Shown: in pieces, positions 26,967 through 35,497 of the stretch
Layout of the letters: each line of letters opens with the position of its first letter
How positions within the stretch are numbered: the stretch's first letter is position 1
Origin: Verrucomicrobiota bacterium
Lineage (GTDB): Bacteria; Verrucomicrobiota; Kiritimatiellia; CAIQIC01; JAGNIJ01
Direction of reading: 5' to 3'
NCBI GenBank assembly: GCA_022710725.1
Contig: JAKLGK010000008.1
Location: 62,001 to 126,000 of the forward strand
DNA: 64,000 bases
Notes under the pieces: generated by a model
Seen by the model: only the letters and a program-made list of their open reading frames with translations
What the model was told of the DNA's origin: nothing
Databases searched by the model: none
Made by a program: the position numbers and the translations under genes

Positions 26967-27932
26967 TCAGAGCGCGCCCAGCACCTCGTCCAGCACGTCC
27001 TCGAGGGTGACCAGGCCGATCACCTCGAAGCGGTCGTCGGTGACCAGGATCATGTGCTGGCGCGTCACGCGCATCCGCGGGAGGATATGGTCCACGGGGG
27101 CGTGGTCCGCGACGAACTGGCAGGGCCGCATGTAATCGCGGACCCGCTTGTCCGCGCTGTTCGCGTCCGCCAGGACATCGAATATGTGCACGATGCCGAC
27201 GAAGGTCTTCTTCTCCGGATCCTGCACGGGAAAGCGGTTGATCTCCCGGGCTCGGGCGAGGTCGAGCAGCGCGGGCGCGGGCGCATCCTGTCGGATGTAC
27301 ACCATGCGGTCGCGCGGCGTCATGATCTCGCGGCACGCCTTGGTCTTCAGCTCGATGACCTCGTGGATCATCCGGTGCTCGGCCGGCGTCAGGATGCCGG
27401 TGCTCTTCCCTTCCCCGGCGAGGTGGACGATCTCCTCCCGGGTGACCAGGGGCCGGCTCTTTTCGTCGTCGCGGGGCCGGCCGGGGGTCAGCAGGCGCAC
27501 GAGCCCCATCAGGGGGGCGCTCGCCGGCATCAGGACCCATCGCGCCGCCTTCAGCACGGGAGCAAACGGCAGGCTGCGGTGCGAGGGGAACGCCTGGAAC
27601 CAGGCCTTGGGCAGATACTCGCAAAACACGACCAGCACGGTCGTCACCGCCGCGCTGGCCAGCCAGGCCCCCGAAGAGCCGAAGGCATCGGCTCCCAGGT
27701 TGACGGCCAGCGTCGAGGCCATGGTCACGGCGATATTGGTGCCGACCAGCGTCGTGCCCAGCAGGATGTCCGGATTCTGCAGGAAGTACTGCAGTATCTC
27801 GGCGCCCGGGACCTTGCGGCGGACCAGGTGGTGCAGGCGCAGCCGGTTGATCGCCACCAGCCCCGTCTCGATGCCCGAGAAGAACCACGCCGCGGCCAGG
27901 CACAGGAACAGCAGTATCCACTCGCCGCTCAT
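26967..27932 (-). CDS. CNNM/CorC-family membrane protein with CBS pair (second of two)
   Basis: 321 residues. An N-terminal CNNM (DUF21) transmembrane domain with about four helices (AAAWFFSGIETGLVAINRLR and VLVVFCEYLPKAWFQ, the E-x3-K/P position typical of the family) is followed by a tandem CBS domain (EIMTPRDRMVYI, FVGIVHIFDVL, VIGLVTLEDVLDEVLG). CNNM proteins are linked to magnesium/sodium transport. It lacks the C-terminal CorC domain carried by its upstream paralogue; the start overlaps the paralogue's stop by 4 bp, so the two proteins probably form a heteromer or work together. Confidence 0.85.
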   Translation of the reverse strand: MSGEWILLFLCLAAAWFFSGIETGLVAINRLRLHHLVRRKVPGAEILQYFLQNPDILLGTTLVGTNIAVTMASTLAVNLGADAFGSSGAWLASAAVTTVLVVFCEYLPKAWFQAFPSHRSLPFAPVLKAARWVLMPASAPLMGLVRLLTPGRPRDDEKSRPLVTREEIVHLAGEGKSTGILTPAEHRMIHEVIELKTKACREIMTPRDRMVYIRQDAPAPALLDLARAREINRFPVQDPEKKTFVGIVHIFDVLADANSADKRVRDYMRPCQFVADHAPVDHILPRMRVTRQHMILVTDDRFEVIGLVTLEDVLDEVLGAL

Positions 27933-29152
27933 GGGCCCTCCACTTTCTCGATCTGGGCCAGCGTGACGCGGCGGCGGATGGTCTGCATGACGGTGACCCG
28001 GGCCCCGTCGGCCTCCACCACGTCGTCCTGTTCGGGGATATGGCCGGCCCGGGCCGCGATCCAGCCCGCCAGGCGATCCGCCCCCCGGGCCCGGAGATTA
28101 AGCCGGAGCTTGCGGTTGATTTCCTCGAGGCTGATGTTGGCGTCCACCAGCCAGCGATGCGGCCCCGCCTGCTGGAAGAGGGGTCGGGGCTTGCTCAACT
28201 CGTTGTAAATCTCCCCCGTGATTTCCTCCAGGATGTCGCCGCGGGTGATCACGCCGGCCACGCCGCCGTACTCGTCCACCACGACGGCGATGCGCAGCCG
28301 GTCGCGCTGGAACTGCATCAGCACCTGGTTGAGCGGCGTGTTGGCCGGCACGAAGAACGGCGGCTGCCGGGCGGACTCGATCCGGTGCTCCGGGTCGAGC
28401 AGGAACTTGCGCACGTCCAGAAAGCCCTCGACGTTGTCCACCTGGCCGCGGTACAGCAGCAGGAAGTTCCGCCGGGCCTTGCGGGCCACCGCGATCCAGT
28501 CCTCCGGCGCCCCTCCCAGGTCCACGCCGACGAGGTCCACGCGGGGCGTCATGACGTCGCCGGGCTTGAGATCCTCCAGGTCCACGATGGCCTTGAGCAT
28601 GGCCAGTTCGTCGGCGTTGAGAATGCCCTGCTCCTGGCTGATTTCGAGCACGGTCTCGAACTCCTCCTCGCTCAGCGTCCGGCCGCTCGGGCGGAACATC
28701 GGCTCGAACGACTTCATCAGGCGTTCCAGCAGGAAGCGCAGCGGCGCCAGGGCGCGGATGAGCAGCAGCATGATCGGCGCGAACCACACGGCCAGCCGCT
28801 CGGCATGGAGCAGGCCGATCCTCTTGGGCCCCGCCTCGCCGAAGATCACCAGCGCGACCGTGACGACGGGAATCGATATGGCCTCGCCGCGCCCCGGAAA
28901 GGCCCGGTCGGCCAGCAGGAAGCCGATGGCGGCGATCCCGACGTTGACGATGGTATTGCCGATAAGCACGGTCGAGAGGATCTGGGTCGGGCGGGAGAGG
29001 AGGGTATGAATCCAGGCGCCGATGGTCGGGTTGCGCTGGCTGACGCGGCGCAGGGCCAATGGATTGAGCGAAAAAAAGACCGTTTCGCTGCTCGAGAAAA
29101 ACCCCGAGCAGATCATCAGGCCAACCATCGCGATGATCAGTATGACGGTCAT
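27929..29152 (-). CDS. CNNM/CorC-family membrane protein with CBS pair and CorC domain (first of two)
   Basis: 407 residues. Order: CNNM transmembrane domain (about 1-190; MICSGFFSSSETVFFSLN, ALVIFGEAGPKRIGL), CBS pair (about 205-325; DVMTPRVDLVGV, IAVVVDEYGGVAGVITRGDILEEI), CorC/transporter-associated domain at the end (HRWLVDANISLEEINRKL, GWIAARAGHIPEQDD). Same family as HlyC/CorC 'hemolysin' proteins, now regarded as likely Mg2+ related. ATG 29152 gives a helix at once; the longer frame to 29389 lacks family sequence. It is coupled to the shorter CNNM protein (ATGA overlap). Confidence 0.88.
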   Translation of the reverse strand: MTVILIIAMVGLMICSGFFSSSETVFFSLNPLALRRVSQRNPTIGAWIHTLLSRPTQILSTVLIGNTIVNVGIAAIGFLLADRAFPGRGEAISIPVVTVALVIFGEAGPKRIGLLHAERLAVWFAPIMLLLIRALAPLRFLLERLMKSFEPMFRPSGRTLSEEEFETVLEISQEQGILNADELAMLKAIVDLEDLKPGDVMTPRVDLVGVDLGGAPEDWIAVARKARRNFLLLYRGQVDNVEGFLDVRKFLLDPEHRIESARQPPFFVPANTPLNQVLMQFQRDRLRIAVVVDEYGGVAGVITRGDILEEITGEIYNELSKPRPLFQQAGPHRWLVDANISLEEINRKLRLNLRARGADRLAGWIAARAGHIPEQDDVVEADGARVTVMQTIRRRVTLAQIEKVEGP

Positions 29153-29291
29153 GCCGTTGAACACGCCGCGGCCAGCATAGCGGATCGGCCGGCCTTTTCG
29201 AGCGTAAAGAGAGCCCGGCGGCCGCCGGCCTGATTGAGATTCCGGCGAAATGGGCGATAGTAGGTCGGGGAAAACAACGAGGGAACGCTCG

Positions 29292-29888
29292 ATGAAACTC
29301 TGGATAGTCCCGGCCCTGCTGCTGGCCGCCGTCGCGAAGGGAGAGCCCGTGATGCATGAAAACCCGCAGGAAAATACCGCCATCGCCACGTTCGGCGGCG
29401 GGTGCTACTGGTGCATGGAGGCCGTGTTCCAGCAGGCGCCCGGCGTGCTGTCGGTGGTCTCCGGATTCATGGGCGGGACGGTCAGGAATCCGACGTACGA
29501 GCAGGTCTGCGCGGGCGGCACGGGCCATGCCGAGGTGATCCAGGTGCGCTACGACCCCGCGCGCGTTTCGTACGAGCAGCTTCTCGAGTGGTTCTGGAAA
29601 GCGCACGATCCGACGCAACGGAACCGGCAGGGGAACGACGTGGGCACGCAGTACCGGTCAGTGATTTTCTACCACGACGAGGCGCAGCGGCAGGCGGCCG
29701 AGGCCTCGCGCGCGGCGCTGGACCAGTCGAAAGTTTTCGCGCGCCCGGTCGTCACGGAAATCGCTGCGGCCGCGGAGTTCTACCCGGCCGGGAAATACCA
29801 CCAGGACTACTACCGCCGGAACCCGTCGCAACCCTATTGCCAGTTCGTCATCCGGCCCAAGCTGAACAAGCTCGGACTGAAGGAGTAG
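29292..29888 (+). CDS. msrA: Peptide-methionine (S)-S-oxide reductase, exported
   Basis: 198 residues. Repairs methionine-S-sulfoxide. The catalytic block is FGGGCYWCMEAVFQQAPGV (Cys with Tyr in place of the common Phe, plus a second Cys two residues later), followed by GGTGHAEVIQVRYDP, HDPTQRNRQGNDVGTQYRS and the C-terminal AGKYHQDYYRRNP. MKLWIVPALLLAAVAKGEP looks like a signal peptide, so the enzyme probably works in the periplasm. ATG 29292 follows GAGGGAA; upstream in-frame starts would disrupt the signal. It points away from the CNNM genes and ends 15 bp from the end of the convergent ruvB. Confidence 0.93.
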   Translation: MKLWIVPALLLAAVAKGEPVMHENPQENTAIATFGGGCYWCMEAVFQQAPGVLSVVSGFMGGTVRNPTYEQVCAGGTGHAEVIQVRYDPARVSYEQLLEWFWKAHDPTQRNRQGNDVGTQYRSVIFYHDEAQRQAAEASRAALDQSKVFARPVVTEIAAAAEFYPAGKYHQDYYRRNPSQPYCQFVIRPKLNKLGLKE

Positions 29889-29903
29889 CCGCCGGGGCGG
29901 ACA

Positions 29904-30920
29904 TCAGAACAGCTCGGGCGCCTGTCCCCTGGGTTTCAGGCCGAATTTCTCGTAGGCGCGCTCGGTCGCCACACGGCCCTGGGGGGTGCGCTTGAGGTAG
30001 CCCTGCTGGATCAGGAACGGCTCGTAGACTTCCTCGATCGTGTCCGGTTCCTCGCCCACGGACACGGACAGCGAGTGGACGCCGACCGGTCCTCCGCTGA
30101 ACTTCTGGAGCAGGGTCTCCAGGATGCGCTTGTCCATTTCGTCCAGGCCGTGCTCGTCGATATCCAGCATGGCGAGCGCCCGGTCCGCGACCTCGCGGGT
30201 GATCCGGTTCCCGGCCTTGACCTGCGCGTAGTCGCGCACCCAGGCCAGCAGGTTGTTCGCGATGCGGGGCGTGCCGCGGGCGCGCCCCGCGATCTCCCGG
30301 GCGCCGGCCGGCTCGACGTCCACGTTCAGGATCCGGGCCGAGCGCGTGACGATTTCCTGCAGGGCGGAGGTGTCGTAGTAATCGAGCCGCGCGGCCAGGC
30401 CGAACCGCGAGCGGAGCGGCGCCGTCAGCAGCCCGCTGCGGGTGGTGGCGCCCACCAGCGTGAAGCGGGGGAGGTTGAGGCGGACGGACCGCGAGTGCGG
30501 CCCCTGGTCGATGACGATATCGAGGACGTAGTCCTCCATGGCGGCGTAGAGATATTCCTCGACGGACTTCTGAAGGCGGTGGATTTCGTCGATGAACAGG
30601 AAGTCGCCCTTCTCCAAATTGGTCAGAAGGCCGGCGAGGTCGCCGGGCTTGTCGATCACGGGACCGGAGGTGACCTTGATATTCACGCCCATGGCGTTGG
30701 CCAGGATATAGGCCAGCGTCGTCTTGCCGAGGCCGGGCGGGCCGGAAAGCAACACGTGGCCCAGGACATCGCCCCGCCCCCGCGCGGCCTCGACAAACAG
30801 TTCCAGCCGCTCCTTCACCTTCGGCTGGCCGACGAAGTCGGCGAAGCGGGACGGACGGAGGCTGATATCGAACTCCGTATCCGCCTTGTTCAGGGTATCC
30901 GTAACGAATCGATCCGTCAT
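29904..30920 (-). CDS. ruvB: Holliday junction branch migration helicase RuvB
   Basis: 338 residues, the family length. AAA+ motor that drives branch migration with RuvA. Seen: [12 protein letters not shown] at the N-terminus, Walker [10 protein letters not shown], Walker [11 protein letters not shown], sensor [18 protein letters not shown], the arginine finger region, [12 protein letters not shown], and the winged-helix C-terminal region [15 protein letters not shown]. ruvA and ruvC are not next to it here. Its start region contains palindrome copies 5 and 6. Confidence 0.97.
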   Translation of the reverse strand: MTDRFVTDTLNKADTEFDISLRPSRFADFVGQPKVKERLELFVEAARGRGDVLGHVLLSGPPGLGKTTLAYILANAMGVNIKVTSGPVIDKPGDLAGLLTNLEKGDFLFIDEIHRLQKSVEEYLYAAMEDYVLDIVIDQGPHSRSVRLNLPRFTLVGATTRSGLLTAPLRSRFGLAARLDYYDTSALQEIVTRSARILNVDVEPAGAREIAGRARGTPRIANNLLAWVRDYAQVKAGNRITREVADRALAMLDIDEHGLDEMDKRILETLLQKFSGGPVGVHSLSVSVGEEPDTIEEVYEPFLIQQGYLKRTPQGRVATERAYEKFGLKPRGQAPELF

Positions 30921-31027
30921 AGGCTTCTAGCTCGCTACTATAGGGGTTGGAAGGAAGCCGCGGCAAGAGGAATGGAACCCGACAGCGACATGAGGGGATG
31001 GAGATCCTGCTATTTCGCCATCAGGGG

Positions 31028-31055
31028 TGCGCCACACTTTGCAAAGTGTGGCGCA
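31028..31055. repeat. Palindrome CACACTTTGCAAAGTGTG, copy 5, extended to 28 bp
   Basis: Core at 31033-31050 is perfect; five more pairs (TGCGC...GCGCA) extend it to a perfect 28-bp palindrome. Confidence 0.85.
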
Positions 31056-31223
31056 GCCTTCAGGCACCGGAACTTCACGCGGAAGAACAAGCTCCCACGC
31101 CATCTACGACGGCCCCATTCAGCCAAATAATGCGTTATTTATTCGGCTATTTAAATATATTCGCGCCGGCCCAAGGGCGGGGTCTCTCTTATTTCAGCCC
31201 GTATCGGCCGTCTGAATCCGCGC

Positions 31224-31241
31224 CACACTTTGCAAAGTATG
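31224..31241. repeat. Palindrome copy 6, one mismatch
   Basis: CACACTTTGCAAAGTATG differs from the core in one base of the right arm and is flanked by GCGC-type pairs as in copies 3 and 5. It lies 55 bp before the DUF503 gene. Confidence 0.75.
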
Positions 31242-31295
31242 GCGCGCCCTCCTCGACGGCTTTCCATTGGCCGGGAAACGCGCTATTCTTCTTTC

Positions 31296-31577
31296 ATGGT
31301 CATCGGCCTCCTGCAAGCCACGTTGAGCATTCCGGAATCCCATTCGCTGAAGGACAAGCGGATGGTGCTGCGCAGCCTCAAGGACCGGGCGCTCAACAAG
31401 ATGAACGTCAGCGTCGCGGAGGTGGACCAACAGGACCTCTGGCAGGCCGCGACTCTCGCGTTTGTCACCGTGGCGGCGGAAAAGGATGTCGTGGAAAAGC
31501 GGCTCGCCGAGGTCAGCGAGCACCTGCGGTCCGACCCCCGCGCGATCCTGCTCGACTACGAGACGCACTTGCTTTAA
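31296..31577 (+). CDS. DUF503 family protein (YlxP-like)
   Basis: 93 residues. The start MVIGLLQATLSIPESHSLKDKR, with the Ser-Leu-Lys-x-Lys-Arg block, and a ferredoxin-like alternation of strands and helices (MNVSVAEVDQQDLWQ, LAFVTVAAEKDVVEK) match DUF503. Family members often sit with rbfA and translation genes, but function is unknown. The 3' end overlaps that of the convergent maf by 65 bp. Confidence 0.85.
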   Translation: MVIGLLQATLSIPESHSLKDKRMVLRSLKDRALNKMNVSVAEVDQQDLWQAATLAFVTVAAEKDVVEKRLAEVSEHLRSDPRAILLDYETHLL

Positions 31578-32184
31578 GCCCGCGCGGGTGCAGCACCAGC
31601 CCAAAATCCTGCTCCAGGATGTCCACCAACTCCGCGACCGGCAGGCCCACGACGTTCGTGTACGAGCCCCGGATCGCCCGGATCATGAACGATCCGACGC
31701 CCTGGATCGCATACGCCCCCGCCTTGTCCATCGGCTCGCCCGTGGCGATGTAACCGGCGATCTCCTCCCGGGTCAGCCGCTTGAATTCAACGGCGGTCCG
31801 GACCGTGCGGCTGCGCCTCCGCACGACCCGCCCACCGGCTGCGCGCGCGACGCAGAGGCCGGAGATCACGGCGTGCCACCGGCCGCTCAACGCCTCCAGC
31901 ATGCGCCCCGCATCCGCCCGGCCCCGGGGTTTCTGCAGAATCCTCCGCCCCTGCACCACGATGGTGTCCGCCGCGATGATCACGGCCGGCCCGCGGATGC
32001 GCGCGGCGACCTCGGCGGCCTTGTCCTCGGAAAGGCGGCGCGCATAATGCGCGGGGCGCTCCCCCCGGTTCGGGGTCTCGTTAAGTTCCGGGGGAACAAT
32101 GCGGAACCGGAAGCCCAGCGATTTCAGAAAGGCGCGGCGACGCGGCGACGCGCTGGCCAGCACGAGTTGCTCCTTGCGGTTCAT
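31513..32184 (-). CDS. maf: Maf-like nucleotide pyrophosphatase
   Basis: 223 residues. Seen: LVLASASPRRRAFL, PPELNE, ARRLSEDKA, the catalytic AADTIVV block and GYIATGEPMDKAGAYAIQG. These match the Maf/YhdE type that hydrolyses dTTP/UTP-like and modified nucleotides. The last 25 residues after VLHPRG are a basic low-complexity extension; they coincide with the 65-bp overlap with the DUF503 gene and are probably not functional. ATG at 32184 gives the typical N-terminus. Confidence 0.9.
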   Translation of the reverse strand: MNRKEQLVLASASPRRRAFLKSLGFRFRIVPPELNETPNRGERPAHYARRLSEDKAAEVAARIRGPAVIIAADTIVVQGRRILQKPRGRADAGRMLEALSGRWHAVISGLCVARAAGGRVVRRRSRTVRTAVEFKRLTREEIAGYIATGEPMDKAGAYAIQGVGSFMIRAIRGSYTNVVGLPVAELVDILEQDFGLVLHPRGLKASASRSRAGSRGGRTAGAR

Positions 32185-32212
32185 GCGCCGCAAACTATAC
32201 CACGCCCGTCGT

Positions 32213-32443
32213 TCAGGGCCAGCCGGCTTCTTCGAAAAGGCCTCTGAACCTGAAGGCCAACGCCCGGTACGCCGAGCCGTTGGGATGGCTGTCCTCGGAG
32301 CCGGTGGCATAGCTCCGCTTGAGATTCCCGCCGGCATCGGCCAGGATCCCGTAGAAGTCGAATATCCAGCAATTCTCGCGGCCGGACGCGAAGTCTTCGA
32401 AGCACAGCTTGAAAAAAGCGAGCCGCCCCGCCGTCCTGGCCAC
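32213..32443 (-). pseudogene. Remnant of an SGNH/GDSL-hydrolase-like protein (C-terminal end)
   Basis: A 76-residue open frame whose last 60 residues read like the C-terminal end of an exported SGNH-type esterase: IFDFYGILADAGGNL, then DSHPNGSAYRAL, where DSHPN carries the Asp and His of the usual catalytic triad. The N-terminal block with the Ser and the Gly/Asn positions is absent; the preceding residues do not match. It lies between maf and the small zinc protein. Probably a decayed gene; a short expressed protein cannot be excluded. Confidence 0.4.
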
Positions 32444-32469
32444 GCCACGCCCGGGCGGGACGCCGGCCC

Positions 32470-32688
32470 TTACCGGGCGGAAACGGCCTCCCGCGGCCGA
32501 GGCGCCGGCCAGGAGGCCAGGTGAAGATCGATCAGCGCGAGTTCGGTCAGGGCCCGATTCAGACAGGCGGGGCAGTAGCCGTGCGTATAGAACGCGTCCT
32601 CCGCCTCCAGCCTATCCGGCGCTTCCCAGCGGCCCTCGCGCCGGACGCTTCCGCACACGCAGCATTTTCCGACCACCGTCCGCGGCAT
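32470..32688 (-). CDS. Small two-CxxC protein with THGYCPxC motif
   Basis: 72 residues. KCCVCGSVR near the start and THGYCPACLNRAL around residue 36 form a likely zinc site. The order (C-x2-C, an aromatic/acidic spacer, then [FY]THGxCPxC) is the short tail often found at the C-terminus of PAS, GGDEF or response-regulator proteins, here as a free-standing gene. No signal peptide. Function unknown. It lies upstream of the SGNH remnant on the same strand. Confidence 0.6.
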   Translation of the reverse strand: MPRTVVGKCCVCGSVRREGRWEAPDRLEAEDAFYTHGYCPACLNRALTELALIDLHLASWPAPRPREAVSAR

Positions 32689-32822
32689 AAGTCACTCCCC
32701 GTCCTGCTCCATCCAAATGTACTAACGCCGTGACCGCCGGCTTATTGCCCCGCGGTCCCGTGCTTTTGTCCCTCACCGGGGCGTCGGCGTTCAACGAATA
32801 TTCGCGCCCAGCGATCGCTCGG

Positions 32823-32851
32823 TAAAAAAAAGGGAGGCCCCCCGGCCTCCC
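32823..32851 (-). terminator. Intrinsic terminator after the starch-binding-like gene
   Basis: On the minus strand GGGAGGCC and GGCCTCCC pair perfectly (8 bp) around a 4-nt loop, followed directly by about nine T. It lies 27 bp after the stop of the gene ending at 32878 and is the clearest intrinsic terminator in the window. Confidence 0.9.
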
Positions 32852-32877
32852 TCGCGCTCCCGTGCGCCCGGCCTGCG

Positions 32878-33708
32878 TCAGCGGATCGTCCCGCCAGCCC
32901 GGACGGTGTAGTCCTGTTCGAAGTTGTTGTCCCAGAACTCGCGCCCCAAAGCGTCCCGGAAGTAAACCGCGAACTTCGCCGTCCTGTTGGGCTTCGTCAT
33001 GCGCGTCCCGATGCGCTGCTCGAATCGGCACACCCGAACCTGGGCGCTGCCGTACCCGAAACCGTAGCTCGCCGCGCTGGAAACCGGGATGTCCGTGAAG
33101 TGCCTCCAGTTGTCGGTGGTCACCCGGATACCCGCGACCACGGAGGGCGCCGTGCTTTGCACCACGAGGGTGCCGGCCACATACTGATTGCACAGGCGCG
33201 GGATCGCCGGCAGGCCGCTGACCGTGCGGCAGTAATTGCTGGCGACGACGAGCCCCACGTTGCCGCCCACGATGCCATCGACGGCTCCGCCCTGAACAAT
33301 GACGGAGTAATCGGCGCCCCCGTTATTGTCCCAGTAGTCACGCGTGGTGGTCATGCCCGAGACGGCGTAACTCCAGGTGGCGCGAATCGCGAACCGCATC
33401 CGGGCCCTCGGAACGCGCGCATAAAACAGCATGTGCGTGCCGTAGTGGCCGACCAGCGACATGGGCGTGTCGATCCAAGAGCCGCCCGCCCCCCCGTCAT
33501 GATGCACGACGGCGCCCCAACTCCCGCCCAGCCCGTCCATGCTGTCCACGTGGACATATATATCGCTGTACGACCAACTGACCCCTCCGGCCGCCCCCTC
33601 GATCGGCGCGGCGAATACCAGCCTCAAGGGAGACTGCGCCATCGCGGACAAGCTGCTGCCCAGCCACGCCAGCACCACCACGACTCCCCATGTTATCGAT
33701 CTCTTCAT
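32878..33708 (-). CDS. Exported protein with two starch-binding-like (CBM21/CBM53-type) repeats
   Basis: 276 residues. Signal peptide MKRSITWGVVVVLAWLGSSLSAMAQ. Two similar halves follow, each beta-rich and each ending in a DYWDNNGGADYSV or EFWDNNFEQDYTV motif; W-x-DNN-x4-Y is the signature seen at the end of CBM21/CBM25/CBM53 starch-binding modules. No catalytic domain. It probably binds alpha-glucan or similar glycans outside the cell. ATG 33708 is used; the longer frame adds non-signal sequence. It ends at a strong terminator. A different two-repeat exported gene (DUF1566) lies upstream. Confidence 0.6.
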   Translation of the reverse strand: MKRSITWGVVVVLAWLGSSLSAMAQSPLRLVFAAPIEGAAGGVSWSYSDIYVHVDSMDGLGGSWGAVVHHDGGAGGSWIDTPMSLVGHYGTHMLFYARVPRARMRFAIRATWSYAVSGMTTTRDYWDNNGGADYSVIVQGGAVDGIVGGNVGLVVASNYCRTVSGLPAIPRLCNQYVAGTLVVQSTAPSVVAGIRVTTDNWRHFTDIPVSSAASYGFGYGSAQVRVCRFEQRIGTRMTKPNRTAKFAVYFRDALGREFWDNNFEQDYTVRAGGTIR

Positions 33709-33814
33709 GTTGTTTCCCTTCCTGTTAAACGGACTCATCCACCGGCCTTCCAACGAGTTCCGAATCATGTGGTGACGGCTCGAAACACCTCCGTTTCTCG
33801 ACGGACGCCGGGGC

Positions 33815-35047
33815 TTACCAGTCCCCCCGGACGGGCCAGATCCCTCCGCCGATGTCTATTTTTATGTGGGCCCCGAGGTGTCCGCCCTCGATCCCCCACG
33901 CCCGGGTCGTGTCCGCGCGATACGTGCTGCTGGTCCAGAAGAACGTCTCGTGCAGGCCGTTGAAGGGATGTCCCTCCGGGAGAAAGGATGCATTGCCGAA
34001 GTCGATGAGGCTCCACGCCTCGCGCCGGCTGGGCAGTCGCCAGTCCGCGTAGCCGCCGAAGGCCAGGCCGGAACAGTAGCTCACGGCGGAGTGCCAGTCG
34101 GCGACGGGAGTCATTCCGAGCGAGCGCACCCACATGCGGCCGAACAGGTTGTCGAACACCAGGTTGGTGTCGGTCATGACGGTGAATCGCGGGATCGGCC
34201 ACGGCACGCCCGGCCGCAGGTGCCCGTCGTCGCCCAGGACGATGCTGTTTGTCTGGCCGGTCCGGGGCACGGGCATTTTACCCGTCGTGTGCGCGCGCAC
34301 CGCCCAGGCATGGGGGCTGGTATTGGTCCGGTTCCAGCGGGCGATGGTCCCGTCGCCCAGGCTCACCACCCAGGCCCGGTTGGTGTCGGCGGCGTCGCTC
34401 GTGCTGGTCCAGTAGTTGAGCTGCACGTTATTGAACGGATGCCCGGCCGGCAGCGCGGGCAGGACGCGCTTGAGGTCGAGGAGGCTTTCCAGTTCGCGGA
34501 CCGTCGGCAGGCGCCAATCCTCGTAGTCGCCGGGCGCGACGCTCCAGTAGACGGCCGAGACCATGAAGTCCCAGTTGTTATGGCCGGAGTCGGCGTTGCG
34601 CGCCCACATGAGGCCGGTCAGGTTGTCCACGACAAGGTTGGTGTCCGCCTGCACGGTGAACCGATCCGGCCAGGTATGGCCCGGCTCCAGGTCGCCGTCG
34701 TCGCCCTCCAGGTACGAATTGGTCTGCCCGGTCCGGGCGACACAGGTCGGGTCCGAGTATTGCCAGAATTGAAAGGGCTCGGATATCGGCACCTTGAGGT
34801 GTTCCATGCTGACCCAGCTGTTGTCGTCCAGCCAGAGGGCCGACTGGACCGTCACCGTTCCGCCCACGGCGTAGTTGGTCCAGACGAAGCCGCCGTCGTG
34901 GATGAACAGGTTGACGAACTCGCTGCCCTCGTCGCCGTTGAGGCGGAAGAAGCGGTGATCCGTGTTCCAATGACACAGCTCCTGCGCCCGCAGGCCCGGT
35001 CCGCCCAGGCCAGCCAGAAGAAATAATGCGCACCAGGTTCGTTTCAT
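33815..35047 (-). CDS. Exported protein with two DUF1566 domains
   Basis: 410 residues. Signal peptide (WCALFLLAGLGGPGLRAQ). Two copies of the DUF1566 (Lcl C-terminal) fold occupy about 130-270 and 275-405; each begins with RFTV..DTNLV.DNL.G.MW and contains GDYEDWRLPTVRE or GYADWRLPSRRE, then FNNVQLNYWTSTS or FNGLHETFFWTSS. The N-terminal 100 residues are a separate beta-rich piece. Strong ribosome site (AAGGAGAAGG) before ATG 35047. Such proteins are surface-exposed in this phylum; function unknown. No lipobox. Confidence 0.85.
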   Translation of the reverse strand: MKRTWCALFLLAGLGGPGLRAQELCHWNTDHRFFRLNGDEGSEFVNLFIHDGGFVWTNYAVGGTVTVQSALWLDDNSWVSMEHLKVPISEPFQFWQYSDPTCVARTGQTNSYLEGDDGDLEPGHTWPDRFTVQADTNLVVDNLTGLMWARNADSGHNNWDFMVSAVYWSVAPGDYEDWRLPTVRELESLLDLKRVLPALPAGHPFNNVQLNYWTSTSDAADTNRAWVVSLGDGTIARWNRTNTSPHAWAVRAHTTGKMPVPRTGQTNSIVLGDDGHLRPGVPWPIPRFTVMTDTNLVFDNLFGRMWVRSLGMTPVADWHSAVSYCSGLAFGGYADWRLPSRREAWSLIDFGNASFLPEGHPFNGLHETFFWTSSTYRADTTRAWGIEGGHLGAHIKIDIGGGIWPVRGDW

Positions 35048-35497
35048 GGCCTTCTCCTTTTCGGTCTCCGCCGATGTGGTCGCGGCAGGCGGCTGTTTTG
35101 TCTCGTCCCGCCGGAATAAATGAGAAGGGGGCCGTGGCCGGGCCCCTTACTTTCGCCGGGCGCGTGGTAAGATATACGGGCCCGCTCCGGGCTGGACCGC
35201 GTCGACGCATGCACGAACTACGCCGGCAACCTGGTGGTCCAGCACGAACGCGATCCTCGGGTTGGCGTCCGCGGCCAGGTCGGCCGGTTTTTCAGGATCT
35301 TTGAGTCCGAGCAAGCACGTTTCCCGCCTGGAAGAGGCGACAAAGGGGCTCCCGGCAACGACCGTAACGGGGGAGGCCCCGCAAGGCGGGATGCTTCCAT
35401 GAACAGCCGGCGACAAGGCGATAACCGTCGGCGGGCAAGCTGGTTGCGCTTGACGCCCGGCGAGCGGACAGGCCATGATGGACGGATAGGGGGCATG
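35048..35497. other. 450-bp divergent intergenic region, no recognised gene
   Basis: Lies between the DUF1566 gene (read left) and the LamG gene (read right). No reading frame in it resembles a protein. It is GC-rich with several possible stems (for example around 35325-35400), so a long structured leader of the LamG gene is possible, but I recognise no known riboswitch. Confidence 0.5.

Larger units (their letters stand above)
30921..31295. other. 375-bp divergent intergenic region with two palindromes and an AT-rich hairpin
   Basis: Between ruvB (read left) and the DUF503 gene (read right). No gene is visible. It holds palindrome copies 5 and 6, 191 bp apart, and between them an AT-rich stretch in which AGCCAAATAA near 31125 can pair with TTATTCGGCT near 31145 with one mismatch. 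Confidence 0.6.

Noticed and set aside
32612..33193. Frame crossing the terminator and the start-binding-like gene on the minus strand
   Set aside because: It reads through an obvious intrinsic terminator hairpin and shares bases with a gene having a signal peptide and paired CBM motifs in another frame.
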